64,000 nt of DNA from Glaciihabitans arcticus (GTDB lineage Bacteria; Actinomycetota; Actinomycetes; Actinomycetales; Microbacteriaceae), in contig NZ_SISG01000001.1 of the NCBI RefSeq assembly GCF_004310685.1, forward strand, positions 372,001-436,000, written 5' to 3'. The notes below the pieces were generated by a model. The model was not told the DNA's origin. It did no database searches and worked only from the letters and a program-made list of their open reading frames with translations. Of the stretch, positions 41,773 through 51,142 are shown piece by piece (within the stretch, counting starts at the first letter, position 1; every line of letters starts with the position of its first letter). Position numbers and translations under genes: made by a program.

Positions 41773-43182
41773 CTAGAAGCCCGCCGGATCCACGGGGGAG
41801 GAGGGTGTGTGCCCGAGCATGGCGAGCCACAGGTCGGGAAACTGCGGCAGCGTTTTCGCCGTCGTCGCGATGTCGTCGATGAGGATGCCGTCCACCGCGA
41901 GACCCAGGATCGCACCGGCGTGCGCCATGCGGTGATCCTCGTAGGAGTGCCAGGCACCCGCGTGCAGCTCAGAGGGCTCCAGCTCGAGCGCCGTGGGCTG
42001 CTCGGTGACGTTGCCACCCAGGGCGTTTATCTCGGTAGTGAGGGCGGCGAGGCGGTCGGTCTCGTGGCCGCGCAGGTGGCCGATTCCGGCGACGTTGCTC
42101 GGGGATCCCGCGAGGGCCGCGAGTGCCACGAGCACGGGGGCGAGCTCGCCCACCTCGAGTTCGTCGGAGGTGTCGATGCCGGTGAGGGGACTTCCGCCGA
42201 GGATGCCCGCACCGCCGTCGACCGTGAGGGACGTGCCATCCCGAAGCACTGTCGCACCGAAACGCGGCAGGAACTCGACCAGGTTCGCACCGACCTGGGT
42301 GGTCTGCGTCGGCCAGTGCTCGATCGTGACAGTGCCGCCGGCCACCAGGGCAGCGGCGAGGAACGGGCCGGCGTTGGAGAGGTCGGGCTCGATGTCGACG
42401 TCGAGCGCCTGGATCTCGGTGTGCGGCACCACCCAGACGCCCGGCTCGGGGCTCTCGACGATGACGCCGCGCGCCGCGAGGGCCACGATCGTCATCTCGA
42501 TGTGCGGCAGGCTCGGCAGGTGCTCGCCGGTGTGGCGCAGGGTCAGGCCGTTATCGAAGCGGGGGGCCGCGAGCAGCAGGCCCGAGACGAACTGGCTCGA
42601 CGCGGAGGCGTCGATGCTGAGCTCGCCACCAGCGATACTCCCCGTGCCGTAGAGGCTGAACGGAAGGGCACCGCGGCCGTCATCGCTCACGTCGATGCCG
42701 AGACCGCGGAGAGCGTCGATGGTTGTGCGCATGGGGCGCTTGCGGGCAGCGACATCCCCATCAAAAGCAACGGGGCCGAGCGCGAGGGCTGCGAGCGGAG
42801 GAAGAAAGCGCATCACCGTGCCGGCGAGGCCGCAGTCGATGGATGTCCCGCCCTCCAGCTCACCGGGGGTGACCAGCCAGTCGCTGCCGAACGTTCCGGC
42901 ACCCACGACCTCTTCGATGGAGACGCCGAGCGAACGCAGGGCCTCCACCATGAGGTCGGTGTCCCGGCTGTGCAGGGGCTGGCGGAGTAGGGATGGACCG
43001 TTGGCGAGGGCCGCGAGCACGAGTTCCCGGTTGGTCAGGCTCTTCGAACCGGGCAGCTGCAGGGTCGCCTTGAGGGGACCCGTCGCGGTGGGCGCGGGCC
43101 ACGGGCCCTGGATCGACTCGGGCGCGAGGTCGTCTTCCGCGTACGGACTGAACTCGGGGCCGGAATACCTGAATACCTGCAT
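41773..43182 (-). CDS. aroA: 3-phosphoshikimate 1-carboxyvinyltransferase (EPSP synthase)
   Basis: 469 residues, shikimate pathway. Motifs: [51 protein letters not shown] and the region [14 protein letters not shown] with [20 protein letters not shown] on the minus strand (43196-43191) is 8 nt before the ATG. The start codon region is overlapped by the divergent SigR-type promoter of the sigma gene. Confidence 0.96.
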   Translation of the reverse strand: MQVFRYSGPEFSPYAEDDLAPESIQGPWPAPTATGPLKATLQLPGSKSLTNRELVLAALANGPSLLRQPLHSRDTDLMVEALRSLGVSIEEVVGAGTFGSDWLVTPGELEGGTSIDCGLAGTVMRFLPPLAALALGPVAFDGDVAARKRPMRTTIDALRGLGIDVSDDGRGALPFSLYGTGSIAGGELSIDASASSQFVSGLLLAAPRFDNGLTLRHTGEHLPSLPHIEMTIVALAARGVIVESPEPGVWVVPHTEIQALDVDIEPDLSNAGPFLAAALVAGGTVTIEHWPTQTTQVGANLVEFLPRFGATVLRDGTSLTVDGGAGILGGSPLTGIDTSDELEVGELAPVLVALAALAGSPSNVAGIGHLRGHETDRLAALTTEINALGGNVTEQPTALELEPSELHAGAWHSYEDHRMAHAGAILGLAVDGILIDDIATTAKTLPQFPDLWLAMLGHTPSSPVDPAGF

Positions 43183-43187
43183 CGGTT
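43162..43187 (+). promoter_or_regulatory. SigR-type promoter GGAAT-N18-GTT before the sigma gene
   Basis: GGAAT at 43162-43166 and GTT at 43185-43187 are exactly 18 bp apart, the published consensus of actinobacterial SigR/SigH factors. The transcript would start near 43193 and include the upstream ATG at 43230. It reads as autoregulation. Confidence 0.75.
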
Positions 43188-43275
43188 ACCACAGTATCGG
43201 CAGTTCGCCGGTGGAGCGGAGAGGTCGGCATGGCAGTGCTGGAAGCAGTCCACGAGAGTGTGACCCTCAGCGACC

Positions 43276-43281
43276 TACAAT
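43276..43281 (+). promoter_or_regulatory. TACAAT -10 box of the short sigma form
   Basis: TACAAT lies 8 nt before ATG 43290, suggesting a leaderless housekeeping transcript that encodes only the short form. Confidence 0.45.
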
Positions 43282-43289
43282 TGTCCCTG

Positions 43290-43919
43290 ATGACTACGGA
43301 CGAGAACACCTCTGCAACACCCGCCGAAGAGCCCACGGACGTTCGGGGGCTCTTCGAGGAGCAGGCAATGCAGTACATGGACCAGCTGTACGCGGCTGCC
43401 ATGCGCATGACCAAGAACCCGGCCGATGCTGCCGACCTCGTGCAGGAGACCTACGTCAAGGCGTACACCGCCTTCGGCCAGTTCCAGCAGGGCACGAACC
43501 TCAAGGCCTGGCTCTACCGCATCCAGACCAACACGTTCATCAACAACTACCGCAAGAAGCAGCGCGATCCCTACAAGGGCACCATCGACGACCTCGAGGA
43601 CTGGCAGCTCGGCGGCGCCGAGTCGGTCACCCAGTCGCTGTCGACGCGTTCGGCCGAGGCGGAGGCCATCGACCACCTGCCGGACAGCGCCGTCAAGGAC
43701 GCCCTGCAGGCCATCCCCGAAGATTTCCGACTCGCTGTGTATTTTGCAGACGTCGAGGGCTTCTCCTACCAGGAGATCGCCGACATCATGAAGACTCCCG
43801 TAGGTACCGTCATGAGCCGCCTCCACCGCGGCCGCCGGATGCTGCGGGACCTGTTAGCCGACTACGCACGCGATCGCGGAATCGCTGTGCCCGTCACTGC
43901 CACCGGAGGCAAAAAATGA
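43290..43919 (+). CDS. sigR: ECF sigma factor of the SigR/SigH (thiol-oxidative stress) type
   Basis: 209 residues from ATG 43290. Region 2 shows [20 protein letters not shown] and [20 protein letters not shown], then [20 protein letters not shown]. Region 4 shows [20 protein letters not shown]. It is translationally coupled to a zinc anti-sigma gene. An alternative in-frame ATG at 43230, with SD-like GGAGAGG (43218-43224), would add 20 residues. That start is reached only from the GGAAT-N18-GTT promoter, so two isoforms are plausible, as known for S. coelicolor SigR. Expected targets are thioredoxin and other thiol-repair genes. Confidence 0.94.
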   Translation: MTTDENTSATPAEEPTDVRGLFEEQAMQYMDQLYAAAMRMTKNPADAADLVQETYVKAYTAFGQFQQGTNLKAWLYRIQTNTFINNYRKKQRDPYKGTIDDLEDWQLGGAESVTQSLSTRSAEAEAIDHLPDSAVKDALQAIPEDFRLAVYFADVEGFSYQEIADIMKTPVGTVMSRLHRGRRMLRDLLADYARDRGIAVPVTATGGKK

Positions 43920-44152
43920 CCGACTGCGGATGCGACAAGGCCAAGGCCGAGCTCGAGGAATACATCCACAATGAGCTCACCGTCGGCGAAGCTGCCGACA
44001 TCGCTGAGCACATGGCGACCTGCGAGGACTGCTCGGGCGAGCACCTCGTGGGCCTGACGCTGACCCTCAAGGTCAAGCAGGCCTGCAACGAGAAGGCGCC
44101 CGAAGACCTGCGCAGCGCGATCCTCTCGAAGCTGTCCGAGGTCAGCGCGTAG
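43916..44152 (+). CDS. rsrA: Zinc-containing anti-sigma factor RsrA-like
   Basis: 78 residues, overlapping the sigma gene by 4 nt. Zinc ligands as in ZAS domains: Cys4/Cys6 near the start, then HMATCEDC (His32, Cys36, Cys39). Oxidation of these Cys would release zinc and free the sigma factor. It was too short and overlapped to stand out by length alone, but the motif spacing and context are decisive. Confidence 0.94.
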   Translation: MTDCGCDKAKAELEEYIHNELTVGEAADIAEHMATCEDCSGEHLVGLTLTLKVKQACNEKAPEDLRSAILSKLSEVSA

Positions 44153-44280
44153 GTTTCGCTTCGCCTCCGGCCAGTGCGGCCGGGCGAGGCGGCGAAATTG
44201 CGGCGATGGGGGCATCCAGCGCCTGAAATCGCCCGATTGCCGCAATTCGAGGCTGGTTCGGGATGCCACAGCGCCCGCCC

Positions 44281-44327
44281 CACGCGCAAAAGGCCCCACC
44301 CGATCACCGGGTGGGGCCTTTCGCGTG
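44281..44327. terminator. Bidirectional terminator between rsrA and kgd
   Basis: AAAGGCCCCACCCG pairs with CGGGTGGGGCCTTT across a short loop, with additional outer pairing CACGCG...CGCGTG. Both strands show the A/T-rich flanks of an intrinsic terminator. A second, looser inverted repeat (ATTGCGGC...GCCGCAAT) precedes it at about 44195-44250. Confidence 0.8.
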
Positions 44328-44333
44328 TGAAAC

Positions 44334-47300
44334 CTAGATCGACAGCGCGCGGTTGATGAGGTCCGCCTGCTCGGCCGCACTCCGCTTGCTCGAACCGGTT
44401 GCGGGCGACGCCGAAGACGCGCGGGAGGCGACCGAGATGGTGCGACCCTGCAGGTGCTTGGCCAGTTCGAGGCAGATGAACGGCCAGGCGCCCTGGTTCT
44501 CGGGCTCGTCCTGCGTCCAGACGAGGTCGGCGTTCGGGTACTGGGCGAGGATCGCGTTCATCTCGTTGATGGGCAGCGGGTAGTACTGCTCCATGCGCAC
44601 GACGGCGATGTTCGAGATCTCGCGCTTCTCGAGCTCGGCCTTGATGTCGTAGTAGATCTTGCCCGCGGTGATGACCACGCGCTTGACCGAGGCCTTGTCG
44701 GTGGCGAGGGTGTCGTCGATCACCGGCAGGAACTTGCCCGAGGTGAAGTCGGCGATCTCGCTCGTCGCACCGCGCAGTCGCAGCATCGCCTTCGGGGTGA
44801 AGACCACCAGCGGACGGCGGGGGCGGGAGTAGGCCTGGCGGCGCAGCAGGTGGAAGTACGACGCCGGCGTCGAAGGACGCGCGACGGTCATGTTGTTCTC
44901 CGCACACAGCTGGAGGTAGCGCTCGATGCGCGCCGAGGAGTGGTCCGGTCCCTGTCCTTCGTAGCCGTGCGGCAGCAGCAGCACAACGCTCGAGCGCTGG
45001 CCCCACTTCTGCTCGGCCGAGGAGATGAACTCGTCGATGACCGTCTGGGCACCGTTGGCGAAGTCACCGAACTGCGCCTCCCACAGCACGAGCGCGTCGG
45101 GGCGCTCCACCGAGTAGCCGTACTCGAAGCCGAGGGCGGCGTACTCGCTGAGCAGCGAGTCGTAGATCCAGAAACGCGCCTGGCCCTGGGCGAGGTTAGC
45201 GAGCGGCAGCCACTCCTGGCCGTTGACGCGGTCGTGCAGCACGGCGTGGCGCTGAACGAAGGTGCCACGACGGGTGTCCTGGCCGGCCATGCGCACCGGT
45301 GTGCCCTCGAGGAGAAGCGAACCGAGTGCGAGCAGCTCGCCGAAGCCCCAGTCCACACTGCCCTGACGGCTCATGTCGACGCGCTTCTTGAGCATGACCT
45401 GCAGCTTGTTGTGCACGGTGAAACCCGCGGGCGGGTTGTCGTGAGCGTCTCCGATGAGCTGGACGACGGCTTCGGAGACACCCGTTGTCACGGGTTCTCC
45501 GACACGGTCATCCTGCTGGGATTCGGGCCGCTCGAGGTCCTTGACCGGGTTCTTGTCGTCGGTGATGACGGAGATTGAACCGGTCTGTGCGGCGTGCGTC
45601 TCGGCGAACGCGCGCTCGAGGCGGTCCTGGAAGTCGCGGTGAGCGGCCTCGTACTCCTCGGCGGTGATGTCGCCACGTCCGACGAGCGCCTCGGTGTAGA
45701 GCGTGCGCACCGAGCGCTTGGCCTCGATGAGGCTGTACATGAGCGGCTGGGTCATCGAGGGGTCGTCGCCCTCGTTGTGTCCGCGTCGGCGGTAGCAGAC
45801 GAGGTCGATGACGACGTCGCGCTTGAATTCCTGGCGGTACGCGAAGGCGAGGGATGACACGCGCGCAACTGCCTCGGGGTCATCACCGTTCACGTGGAAG
45901 ATCGGCGCCTGCACGGTCTTGGCGACATCCGTCGAGTAGACCGAGCTGCGACCCTCACCGGGAGGGGTAGTGAATCCGACCTGGTTGTTGACAACGAGGT
46001 GGATCGTGCCACCCGTGCGGTAGCCGCGCAGCTGTGACATCTGCAGGATCTCGACGACGATTCCCTGGCCGGCCATGGCCGCATCACCGTGCACCATAAC
46101 GGGCAGCACGCTGAAGGAGCCGATCGGCTTGCGGTCCTGCTTGGCGCGCACGATGCCCTCGAGCACACCGTCGACGGCCTCGAGGTGCGAGGGGTTGGCG
46201 GCGAGGTAGACGGGGATCGTTGTGCCGTCGGCTGCGGTGAAGTTGCCCTCGGTGCCGAGGTGGTACTTCACGTCGCCGGAGCCCTGCACGGTGCGCGGGT
46301 CCTGGGTTCCCTCGAACTCGCGGAAGATCTGGCCATAGGTCTTGCCGGCGATGTTCGTGAGCACGTTCAGGCGACCGCGGTGGGCCATGCCGATCGCTAC
46401 CTCGTCGAGCTTGGCTTCGGCCGCGCCCTGCAGCAGTGCATCGAGCACCGCGATGGTCGACTCGCCGCCCTCGAGGCTGAAGCGCTTCTGGCCGACGTAC
46501 TTGGTCTGCAGGAAGGTCTCGAAGGCCTCGGCCTCGTTGAGCTTGCCGAGGATGCGCATCTGCTCGTCGTGGCCGGGCTTGGTGTACGGCTTCTCGACGT
46601 GGTCCTGGATCCAGCGGCGCTGCTCCGGATCCTGAATGTGCATGTACTCGATGCCGACCGTGCGGCAGTACGAGTCGCGCAGGATGCCGAGGATCTCGCG
46701 CAGCAGTGCCGCGCGCTTTCCGCCGAATCCGCCGGTGACGAACTCGCGGTCCAGGTCCCAGAAGGTGAGGCCGTGGCTCGAGATGTCGAGGTCGGGGTGC
46801 GAGCGCTGGCGGTATTCGAGAGGGTCGACATCCGCCATCAAATGTCCGCGCACCCGGAAGGAGTTGATCAGTTCCTGAACGCGAGCCGTCTTGCTGACGT
46901 TGTCAGCCAGGTCGACGTTGATGTCGGAGGCCCAGTGGATCGGGTCGTAGGGGATGCGCAGCGCGCCGAAGATGCTCTCGTAGAAGTTGTGCTGCCCGAT
47001 GAGGCGCTCGTGGATCTTCTTGAGGAACTCGCCCGAGCCGGCACCCTGGATAACGCGGTGGTCGTAGGTGCTGGTCAGGGTGATGGTCTTGCCGATGCCC
47101 AGCTCGACGAGCGTCTTCGGGCTCGCGCCCTGGAACTCGGCCGGGTACTCGAGGGCGCCCGCGCCGACGATCGTGCCCGCGCCGCGCATAAGGCGTGGGA
47201 CCGAGTGTTCGGTGCCGATGCCGCCCGGGTTGGTGAGCGAGATCGTGTTGCCCGCGTAGTCAGCGCCCGTCAGCTTGTTGTTGCGGCCGCGGAAGACGAC

Positions 47301-48152
47301 GTCTTCATAGGACGACAGGAACTCGCCGAAGTTCATCGTGTCGCAGCGCTTGATGCCGGGTACCACGAGCGAACGGGTTCCATCCGGCTTCGGGATGTCG
47401 ATCGCGATGCCGAGGTTGATGTGTGCGGGGGTCACTACGGAGGGCTTGCCGTCGACCTCGTCGTAGAAGACGTTCTGGCTCGGGAACTCCTTGAGCGTCT
47501 CGACGATCGCCCAGGCGATCATGTGCGTGAACGAGACCTTGCCGCCGCGAGCACGCTTCAGGTGGTTGTTGATCACGATGCGGTTGTCGATCATGAGCTT
47601 CGCCGGGATGGTGCGCACGCTGGTCGCGGTGGGGACCGTGAGCGAGGCATCCATGTTGGTGGCGAGGGCCTTGGCGGCACCCTTGAGCGCGGCGACCTTG
47701 TTCTCGTCTTCGGCCGGCTTCGCGGCGGCGACCGGTGTGGTCGGGGCGTCGGCCGGGATCGGCGCGGGCTTCGCCTCGACCGAGGTGGTGCGCGCGACGG
47801 GCTGGCTGCCGGTGTTGGTGCTGGGTTCGGCGGGGGCGGGGGGAGCCGCGGGCGCCATGACCTCTTCGGGGATCTGTGCTTCGCCACCGGACGCCTGGTC
47901 GGCTGCCGCGGCGGGGGCTGCCGGAGTGGCGGGGGCTTCTGCTGCCGCCGGAGCCTGCACGGGAATCGCGCGGGTCGGGGTCGGGTCTGTTGTGCCCTGC
48001 TTGTAGTTCTCGAGGATGGGCCACCAGGACTGGTCGACCTGGTTCTTGTCGATGATGTAGCGCTCGTACATCTCGTCGACGAGCCACTCGTTGGCCCCGA
48101 ATTCGTTCGAGGAATTGTCCTCTGCTGTCAGTCCGGTTTCCTGGCTAGGCAC
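44334..48152 (-). CDS. kgd: Multifunctional 2-oxoglutarate decarboxylase/dehydrogenase (Kgd, fused E2-E1)
   Basis: About 1,272 residues from GTG 48152. The N-terminus ANEWLVDEMYERY is the E1-association segment. An Ala/Pro-rich linker follows, then an E2 catalytic-like domain (SFTHMIAWAIVETLKEFPS; STYDHRVIQGAGSGEFLKKI), then the thiamin-diphosphate E1 domain (IGMAHRGRLNVLTNIAG, YCRRRGHNEGDDPSMTQP). The lipoyl domain is absent, as in mycobacterial Kgd. It links the TCA cycle at 2-oxoglutarate. TTG 48221 gives a longer frame, and TACGCT on the minus strand (48233-48228) suggests the transcript starts near there, so the true start is uncertain. Confidence 0.94.
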   Translation of the reverse strand: MPSQETGLTAEDNSSNEFGANEWLVDEMYERYIIDKNQVDQSWWPILENYKQGTTDPTPTRAIPVQAPAAAEAPATPAAPAAAADQASGGEAQIPEEVMAPAAPPAPAEPSTNTGSQPVARTTSVEAKPAPIPADAPTTPVAAAKPAEDENKVAALKGAAKALATNMDASLTVPTATSVRTIPAKLMIDNRIVINNHLKRARGGKVSFTHMIAWAIVETLKEFPSQNVFYDEVDGKPSVVTPAHINLGIAIDIPKPDGTRSLVVPGIKRCDTMNFGEFLSSYEDVVFRGRNNKLTGADYAGNTISLTNPGGIGTEHSVPRLMRGAGTIVGAGALEYPAEFQGASPKTLVELGIGKTITLTSTYDHRVIQGAGSGEFLKKIHERLIGQHNFYESIFGALRIPYDPIHWASDINVDLADNVSKTARVQELINSFRVRGHLMADVDPLEYRQRSHPDLDISSHGLTFWDLDREFVTGGFGGKRAALLREILGILRDSYCRTVGIEYMHIQDPEQRRWIQDHVEKPYTKPGHDEQMRILGKLNEAEAFETFLQTKYVGQKRFSLEGGESTIAVLDALLQGAAEAKLDEVAIGMAHRGRLNVLTNIAGKTYGQIFREFEGTQDPRTVQGSGDVKYHLGTEGNFTAADGTTIPVYLAANPSHLEAVDGVLEGIVRAKQDRKPIGSFSVLPVMVHGDAAMAGQGIVVEILQMSQLRGYRTGGTIHLVVNNQVGFTTPPGEGRSSVYSTDVAKTVQAPIFHVNGDDPEAVARVSSLAFAYRQEFKRDVVIDLVCYRRRGHNEGDDPSMTQPLMYSLIEAKRSVRTLYTEALVGRGDITAEEYEAAHRDFQDRLERAFAETHAAQTGSISVITDDKNPVKDLERPESQQDDRVGEPVTTGVSEAVVQLIGDAHDNPPAGFTVHNKLQVMLKKRVDMSRQGSVDWGFGELLALGSLLLEGTPVRMAGQDTRRGTFVQRHAVLHDRVNGQEWLPLANLAQGQARFWIYDSLLSEYAALGFEYGYSVERPDALVLWEAQFGDFANGAQTVIDEFISSAEQKWGQRSSVVLLLPHGYEGQGPDHSSARIERYLQLCAENNMTVARPSTPASYFHLLRRQAYSRPRRPLVVFTPKAMLRLRGATSEIADFTSGKFLPVIDDTLATDKASVKRVVITAGKIYYDIKAELEKREISNIAVVRMEQYYPLPINEMNAILAQYPNADLVWTQDEPENQGAWPFICLELAKHLQGRTISVASRASSASPATGSSKRSAAEQADLINRALSI

Positions 48153-48285
48153 AGCCGACCGCCCACTCTCAGTTCGCTTGAAATTCGATTTCCGCGGTGC
48201 GGCCGCCGCTGGCCGCACCAAGAGTCAAGCGTAATCGCATTGGCTGGGTGACGCAGTCCGTCAGGTGAGGGTCTAGCGTTAATTT
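48153..48285. promoter_or_regulatory. Divergent promoter region of kgd and guaB1
   Basis: TAGCGT (48274-48279) is 6 nt before guaB1 ATG 48286. TACGCT on the minus strand (48233-48228) would start kgd RNA near 48221. The two start sites are about 65 bp apart. Confidence 0.45.
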
Positions 48286-49725
48286 ATGGAGTTTTACGAG
48301 ACCAACCCCCAGCACGACCTCACCTACTCGGACGTGTTCCTGGTTCCGAGTCGATCCGGGGTCTCGAGTCGCCTCGACGTCTCGCTCGCACCGGGAGATG
48401 GAACCGCCGCGACGGTGCCCCTCGTCTCCGCCAACATGAACTCGGTGACCGGTCCGCGACTGGCCGCGACGCTCGCTCGCCGCGGTGCGCTCGGCGTGCT
48501 GCCGCAGGACATGCACCTGCAGGATCTCGACGCCGCCATCCGCTGGGTCAAGTCCCAGCCGATCCAGTGGGACACCCCGATCGAACTGCTCGCCGACGAC
48601 ACGGTCGCGAGCGCGCTGCGCAATGTGCCGGCGCTCGCCGGCCACGGTGTGATCGTGCGCGACGGGCACGGTGGCTACCTCGGCGCCATTCCCGCGAACG
48701 AACTCGCTCACGCCCTTCCTGAAGCGCGGCTCGGCGACCTGCTGCACGGTGCGGTGACCGCCCTCGATGCCGATGATGTTCCGGATGCCCGTGCCGCCTT
48801 CGACCTGCTCGTTGCGGCGGGCCTCGAGTTCGCGCCGGTGCTGCACCACGGCGAGGTCGTCGGAACCCTGAGCCGCACGAGCGCGTTGCGCTCCACCCTG
48901 TACACGCCGGCCCTCGACACCAACGGACGCCTCGTCGTTGCCGCCGCGGTCGGAATCAACGGCGACGTCGCTGCCAAGGCGAAGGCGCTCGTCGCCGCCG
49001 GCGTCGACGTGCTCGTGATTGACACCGCCCACGGCCACCAGGAGGGCATGCTGCGCGCGATCGCCGCTGTCGCGGCCCTCGGCCTCGGAGTTCCCATCGT
49101 GGCGGGCAACGTCGTAACGGCGGAGGCCGTCGGCGACCTCGTCGGCGCAGGCGCCACGATAGTCAAGGTCGGCGTCGGACCCGGTGCCATGTGCACGACC
49201 CGAATGATGACGGCCGTCGGGCGTCCCCAGTTCTCCGCTGTGCTCGAGACCGCCGCGGCGGCGCGCGAGCTGGGCGCCCACGTCTGGGCCGACGGGGGAG
49301 TGAGGTACCCGCGCGACGTGGCGCTCGCACTCGCCGCGGGTGCGGCATCCGTCATGGTCGGATCGTGGTTCGCCGGAACGATCGAGGCGCCCGGAACCCT
49401 CGAGACCGATGCCTCGGGCCGGGTCTACAAGGAGAGCTGGGGCATGGCATCCGCCAAGGCCGTGTCGGAGCGCTTCGACCGCCTCGACCCCTACGAGCTC
49501 GCCCGCAAGCAGCTCTTCGCCGAGGGCATCTCCAGCTCGAAGATCTACCTCGACCCGCTGCGTCCCTCCGTCGAGGACCTGCTCGACATGATCACCTCCG
49601 GTGTGCGCTCCTCGCTCACCTACGCGGGTGCCACGTCGCTCGCCGAGTTCCACGAGCGCGCGCTCGTCGGCATCCAGTCGGCTGCCGGCTATGAAGAGGG
49701 TAAGGCGCTTCCTGTCAGCTGGTGA
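48286..49725 (+). CDS. guaB1: GuaB1-family IMPDH-like protein, probable GMP reductase
   Basis: 479 residues with the IMPDH/GMPR barrel and an inserted CBS pair (about 95-200). Active-site loop: VGVGPGAMCTTRMMTAVG with the catalytic Cys. NANMNSVTG-like SANMNSVTGPRLAA is the N-terminal block. The usual genome label is IMP dehydrogenase, but mycobacterial GuaB1 has been shown to be a GMP reductase with CBS domains. This gene is separate from guaB2 and lies alone. Confidence 0.85.
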   Translation: MEFYETNPQHDLTYSDVFLVPSRSGVSSRLDVSLAPGDGTAATVPLVSANMNSVTGPRLAATLARRGALGVLPQDMHLQDLDAAIRWVKSQPIQWDTPIELLADDTVASALRNVPALAGHGVIVRDGHGGYLGAIPANELAHALPEARLGDLLHGAVTALDADDVPDARAAFDLLVAAGLEFAPVLHHGEVVGTLSRTSALRSTLYTPALDTNGRLVVAAAVGINGDVAAKAKALVAAGVDVLVIDTAHGHQEGMLRAIAAVAALGLGVPIVAGNVVTAEAVGDLVGAGATIVKVGVGPGAMCTTRMMTAVGRPQFSAVLETAAAARELGAHVWADGGVRYPRDVALALAAGAASVMVGSWFAGTIEAPGTLETDASGRVYKESWGMASAKAVSERFDRLDPYELARKQLFAEGISSSKIYLDPLRPSVEDLLDMITSGVRSSLTYAGATSLAEFHERALVGIQSAAGYEEGKALPVSW

Positions 49726-49819
49726 AACTGTGCGCGCGGCACGGCTTCGCTCGGTATGATTGCTCGAATAATGGATGACCCCCCTCATAGACCTTGCGTA
49801 ATATCCCCGGTGGCCACCG

Positions 49820-51142
49820 ATGTATGAATTGCTCATGCTGGGGGCCGGCCTCCTCCTGACTATCGGCACCGGACTCTTCGTCGCCTCGGAGTTCGCGCTC
49901 GTCAACCTCGATCGATCTGATCTCGAGGTGCGTCAGGGCAAGGGCGAGAAGCGACTGGGCCCGACGATCAGTGCGCTGAAGCGCACCTCCACCCACCTCT
50001 CGAGCGCACAGCTCGGCATCACGCTGACGACGCTGCTGACCGGCTACACGATGGAGCCCGCGTTCAGCTCCCTGCTCTCCGGTCCGCTCGGCGCACTCGG
50101 ACTGCCCGAGGCCACGGTCTCGATCGTCGCGACGGTGCTCGGCATCACGATCGCGACCCTGTTGTCGATGATCATCGGCGAGCTGGTGCCGAAGAACTTC
50201 GCGCTCGCGCTGCCGCTCGCGACAGCGAAGATCGTCATCCCGTTTCAGATCGGCTTTACCGCGGTGTTCCGCCCGGCCGTCGCCCTGCTGAACAACACGG
50301 CGAACGGCATTCTGCGCTCGATCGGAATCGAGCCGAAAGAGGAACTGTCGGGTGCTCGCACCGCCGAGGAGCTCTCGTCACTCGTGCGCCGCTCGGCGCG
50401 CGAGGGCAGCCTCGACCGCGACACGGCGACGCTGCTCGCCCGAACGCTCGTGTTCTCCGACCACACCGCGCAGGACGTGATGACCCCGCGCCCTCGCGTC
50501 GCGAGCGTCGACCGCACCGATACCGCGCAGGACGTCATCGACCTCGCCCGCCGCACCGGTTTCTCGCGCTTCCCGGTCATCGACGATTCGATCGACGACG
50601 TCGTCGGCCTCGTCCACATCAAGCAGGCCGTGGCCGTGCCGCGTGAGAAGCGGGCGGATGTGCCGGTCTCGGCCCTGCAGTCCGACGCGTTGCGCGTGCC
50701 CGAGACCATGAAGCTCGACTCGCTGCTCGCCGAACTGCGCGGCCGCGGCTACCAGATGGCCGTTGTTGTGGATGAGTATGGCGGAACCGCCGGAGTCACC
50801 ACCCTCGAAGACCTGGTGGAGGAGCTCGTCGGTGAAGTATCGGACGAACACGACCGCACCAAGCCCGATGTTGTGCGCTCTCGCGACTGGTTCACATTCC
50901 CCGGAATCCTGCGCCCCGACGAACTGCTGGAGCGCACCGGTGTCACGGTTCCCGAAGAGGGACCGTTCGAGACCGTCGCAGGCTGGCTCATGAGCGAGCT
51001 CGGCCGCCTGCCCGTTGTCGGCGACACCGTCGACGTCGAGCTCGGACAGTTCCGCATCGAGAGACTGGATGGCCGCCGCATCGACCGCGTGCGCTACACC
51101 CCCACCGCTGAACCGGTTACTACCGAGGGGGAGGCGAACTGA
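49820..51142 (+). CDS. CorC/HlyC-family protein (DUF21-CBS-CorC)
   Basis: 440 residues. DUF21 membrane domain (four segments, about 1-190; [20 protein letters not shown]), CBS pair (about 205-335; [38 protein letters not shown]) and the C-terminal CorC/HlyC domain (about 350-430). The family works in Mg/Co efflux or related ion handling. TAATAT at 49799-49804 may be its -10. It is coupled to a paralogue by a TGATG junction. Confidence 0.92.
   Translation: MYELLMLGAGLLLTIGTGLFVASEFALVNLDRSDLEVRQGKGEKRLGPTISALKRTSTHLSSAQLGITLTTLLTGYTMEPAFSSLLSGPLGALGLPEATVSIVATVLGITIATLLSMIIGELVPKNFALALPLATAKIVIPFQIGFTAVFRPAVALLNNTANGILRSIGIEPKEELSGARTAEELSSLVRRSAREGSLDRDTATLLARTLVFSDHTAQDVMTPRPRVASVDRTDTAQDVIDLARRTGFSRFPVIDDSIDDVVGLVHIKQAVAVPREKRADVPVSALQSDALRVPETMKLDSLLAELRGRGYQMAVVVDEYGGTAGVTTLEDLVEELVGEVSDEHDRTKPDVVRSRDWFTFPGILRPDELLERTGVTVPEEGPFETVAGWLMSELGRLPVVGDTVDVELGQFRIERLDGRRIDRVRYTPTAEPVTTEGEAN

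Noticed and set aside
46089-48251. 720-codon plus-strand frame
   Set aside because: Antisense shadow of kgd.
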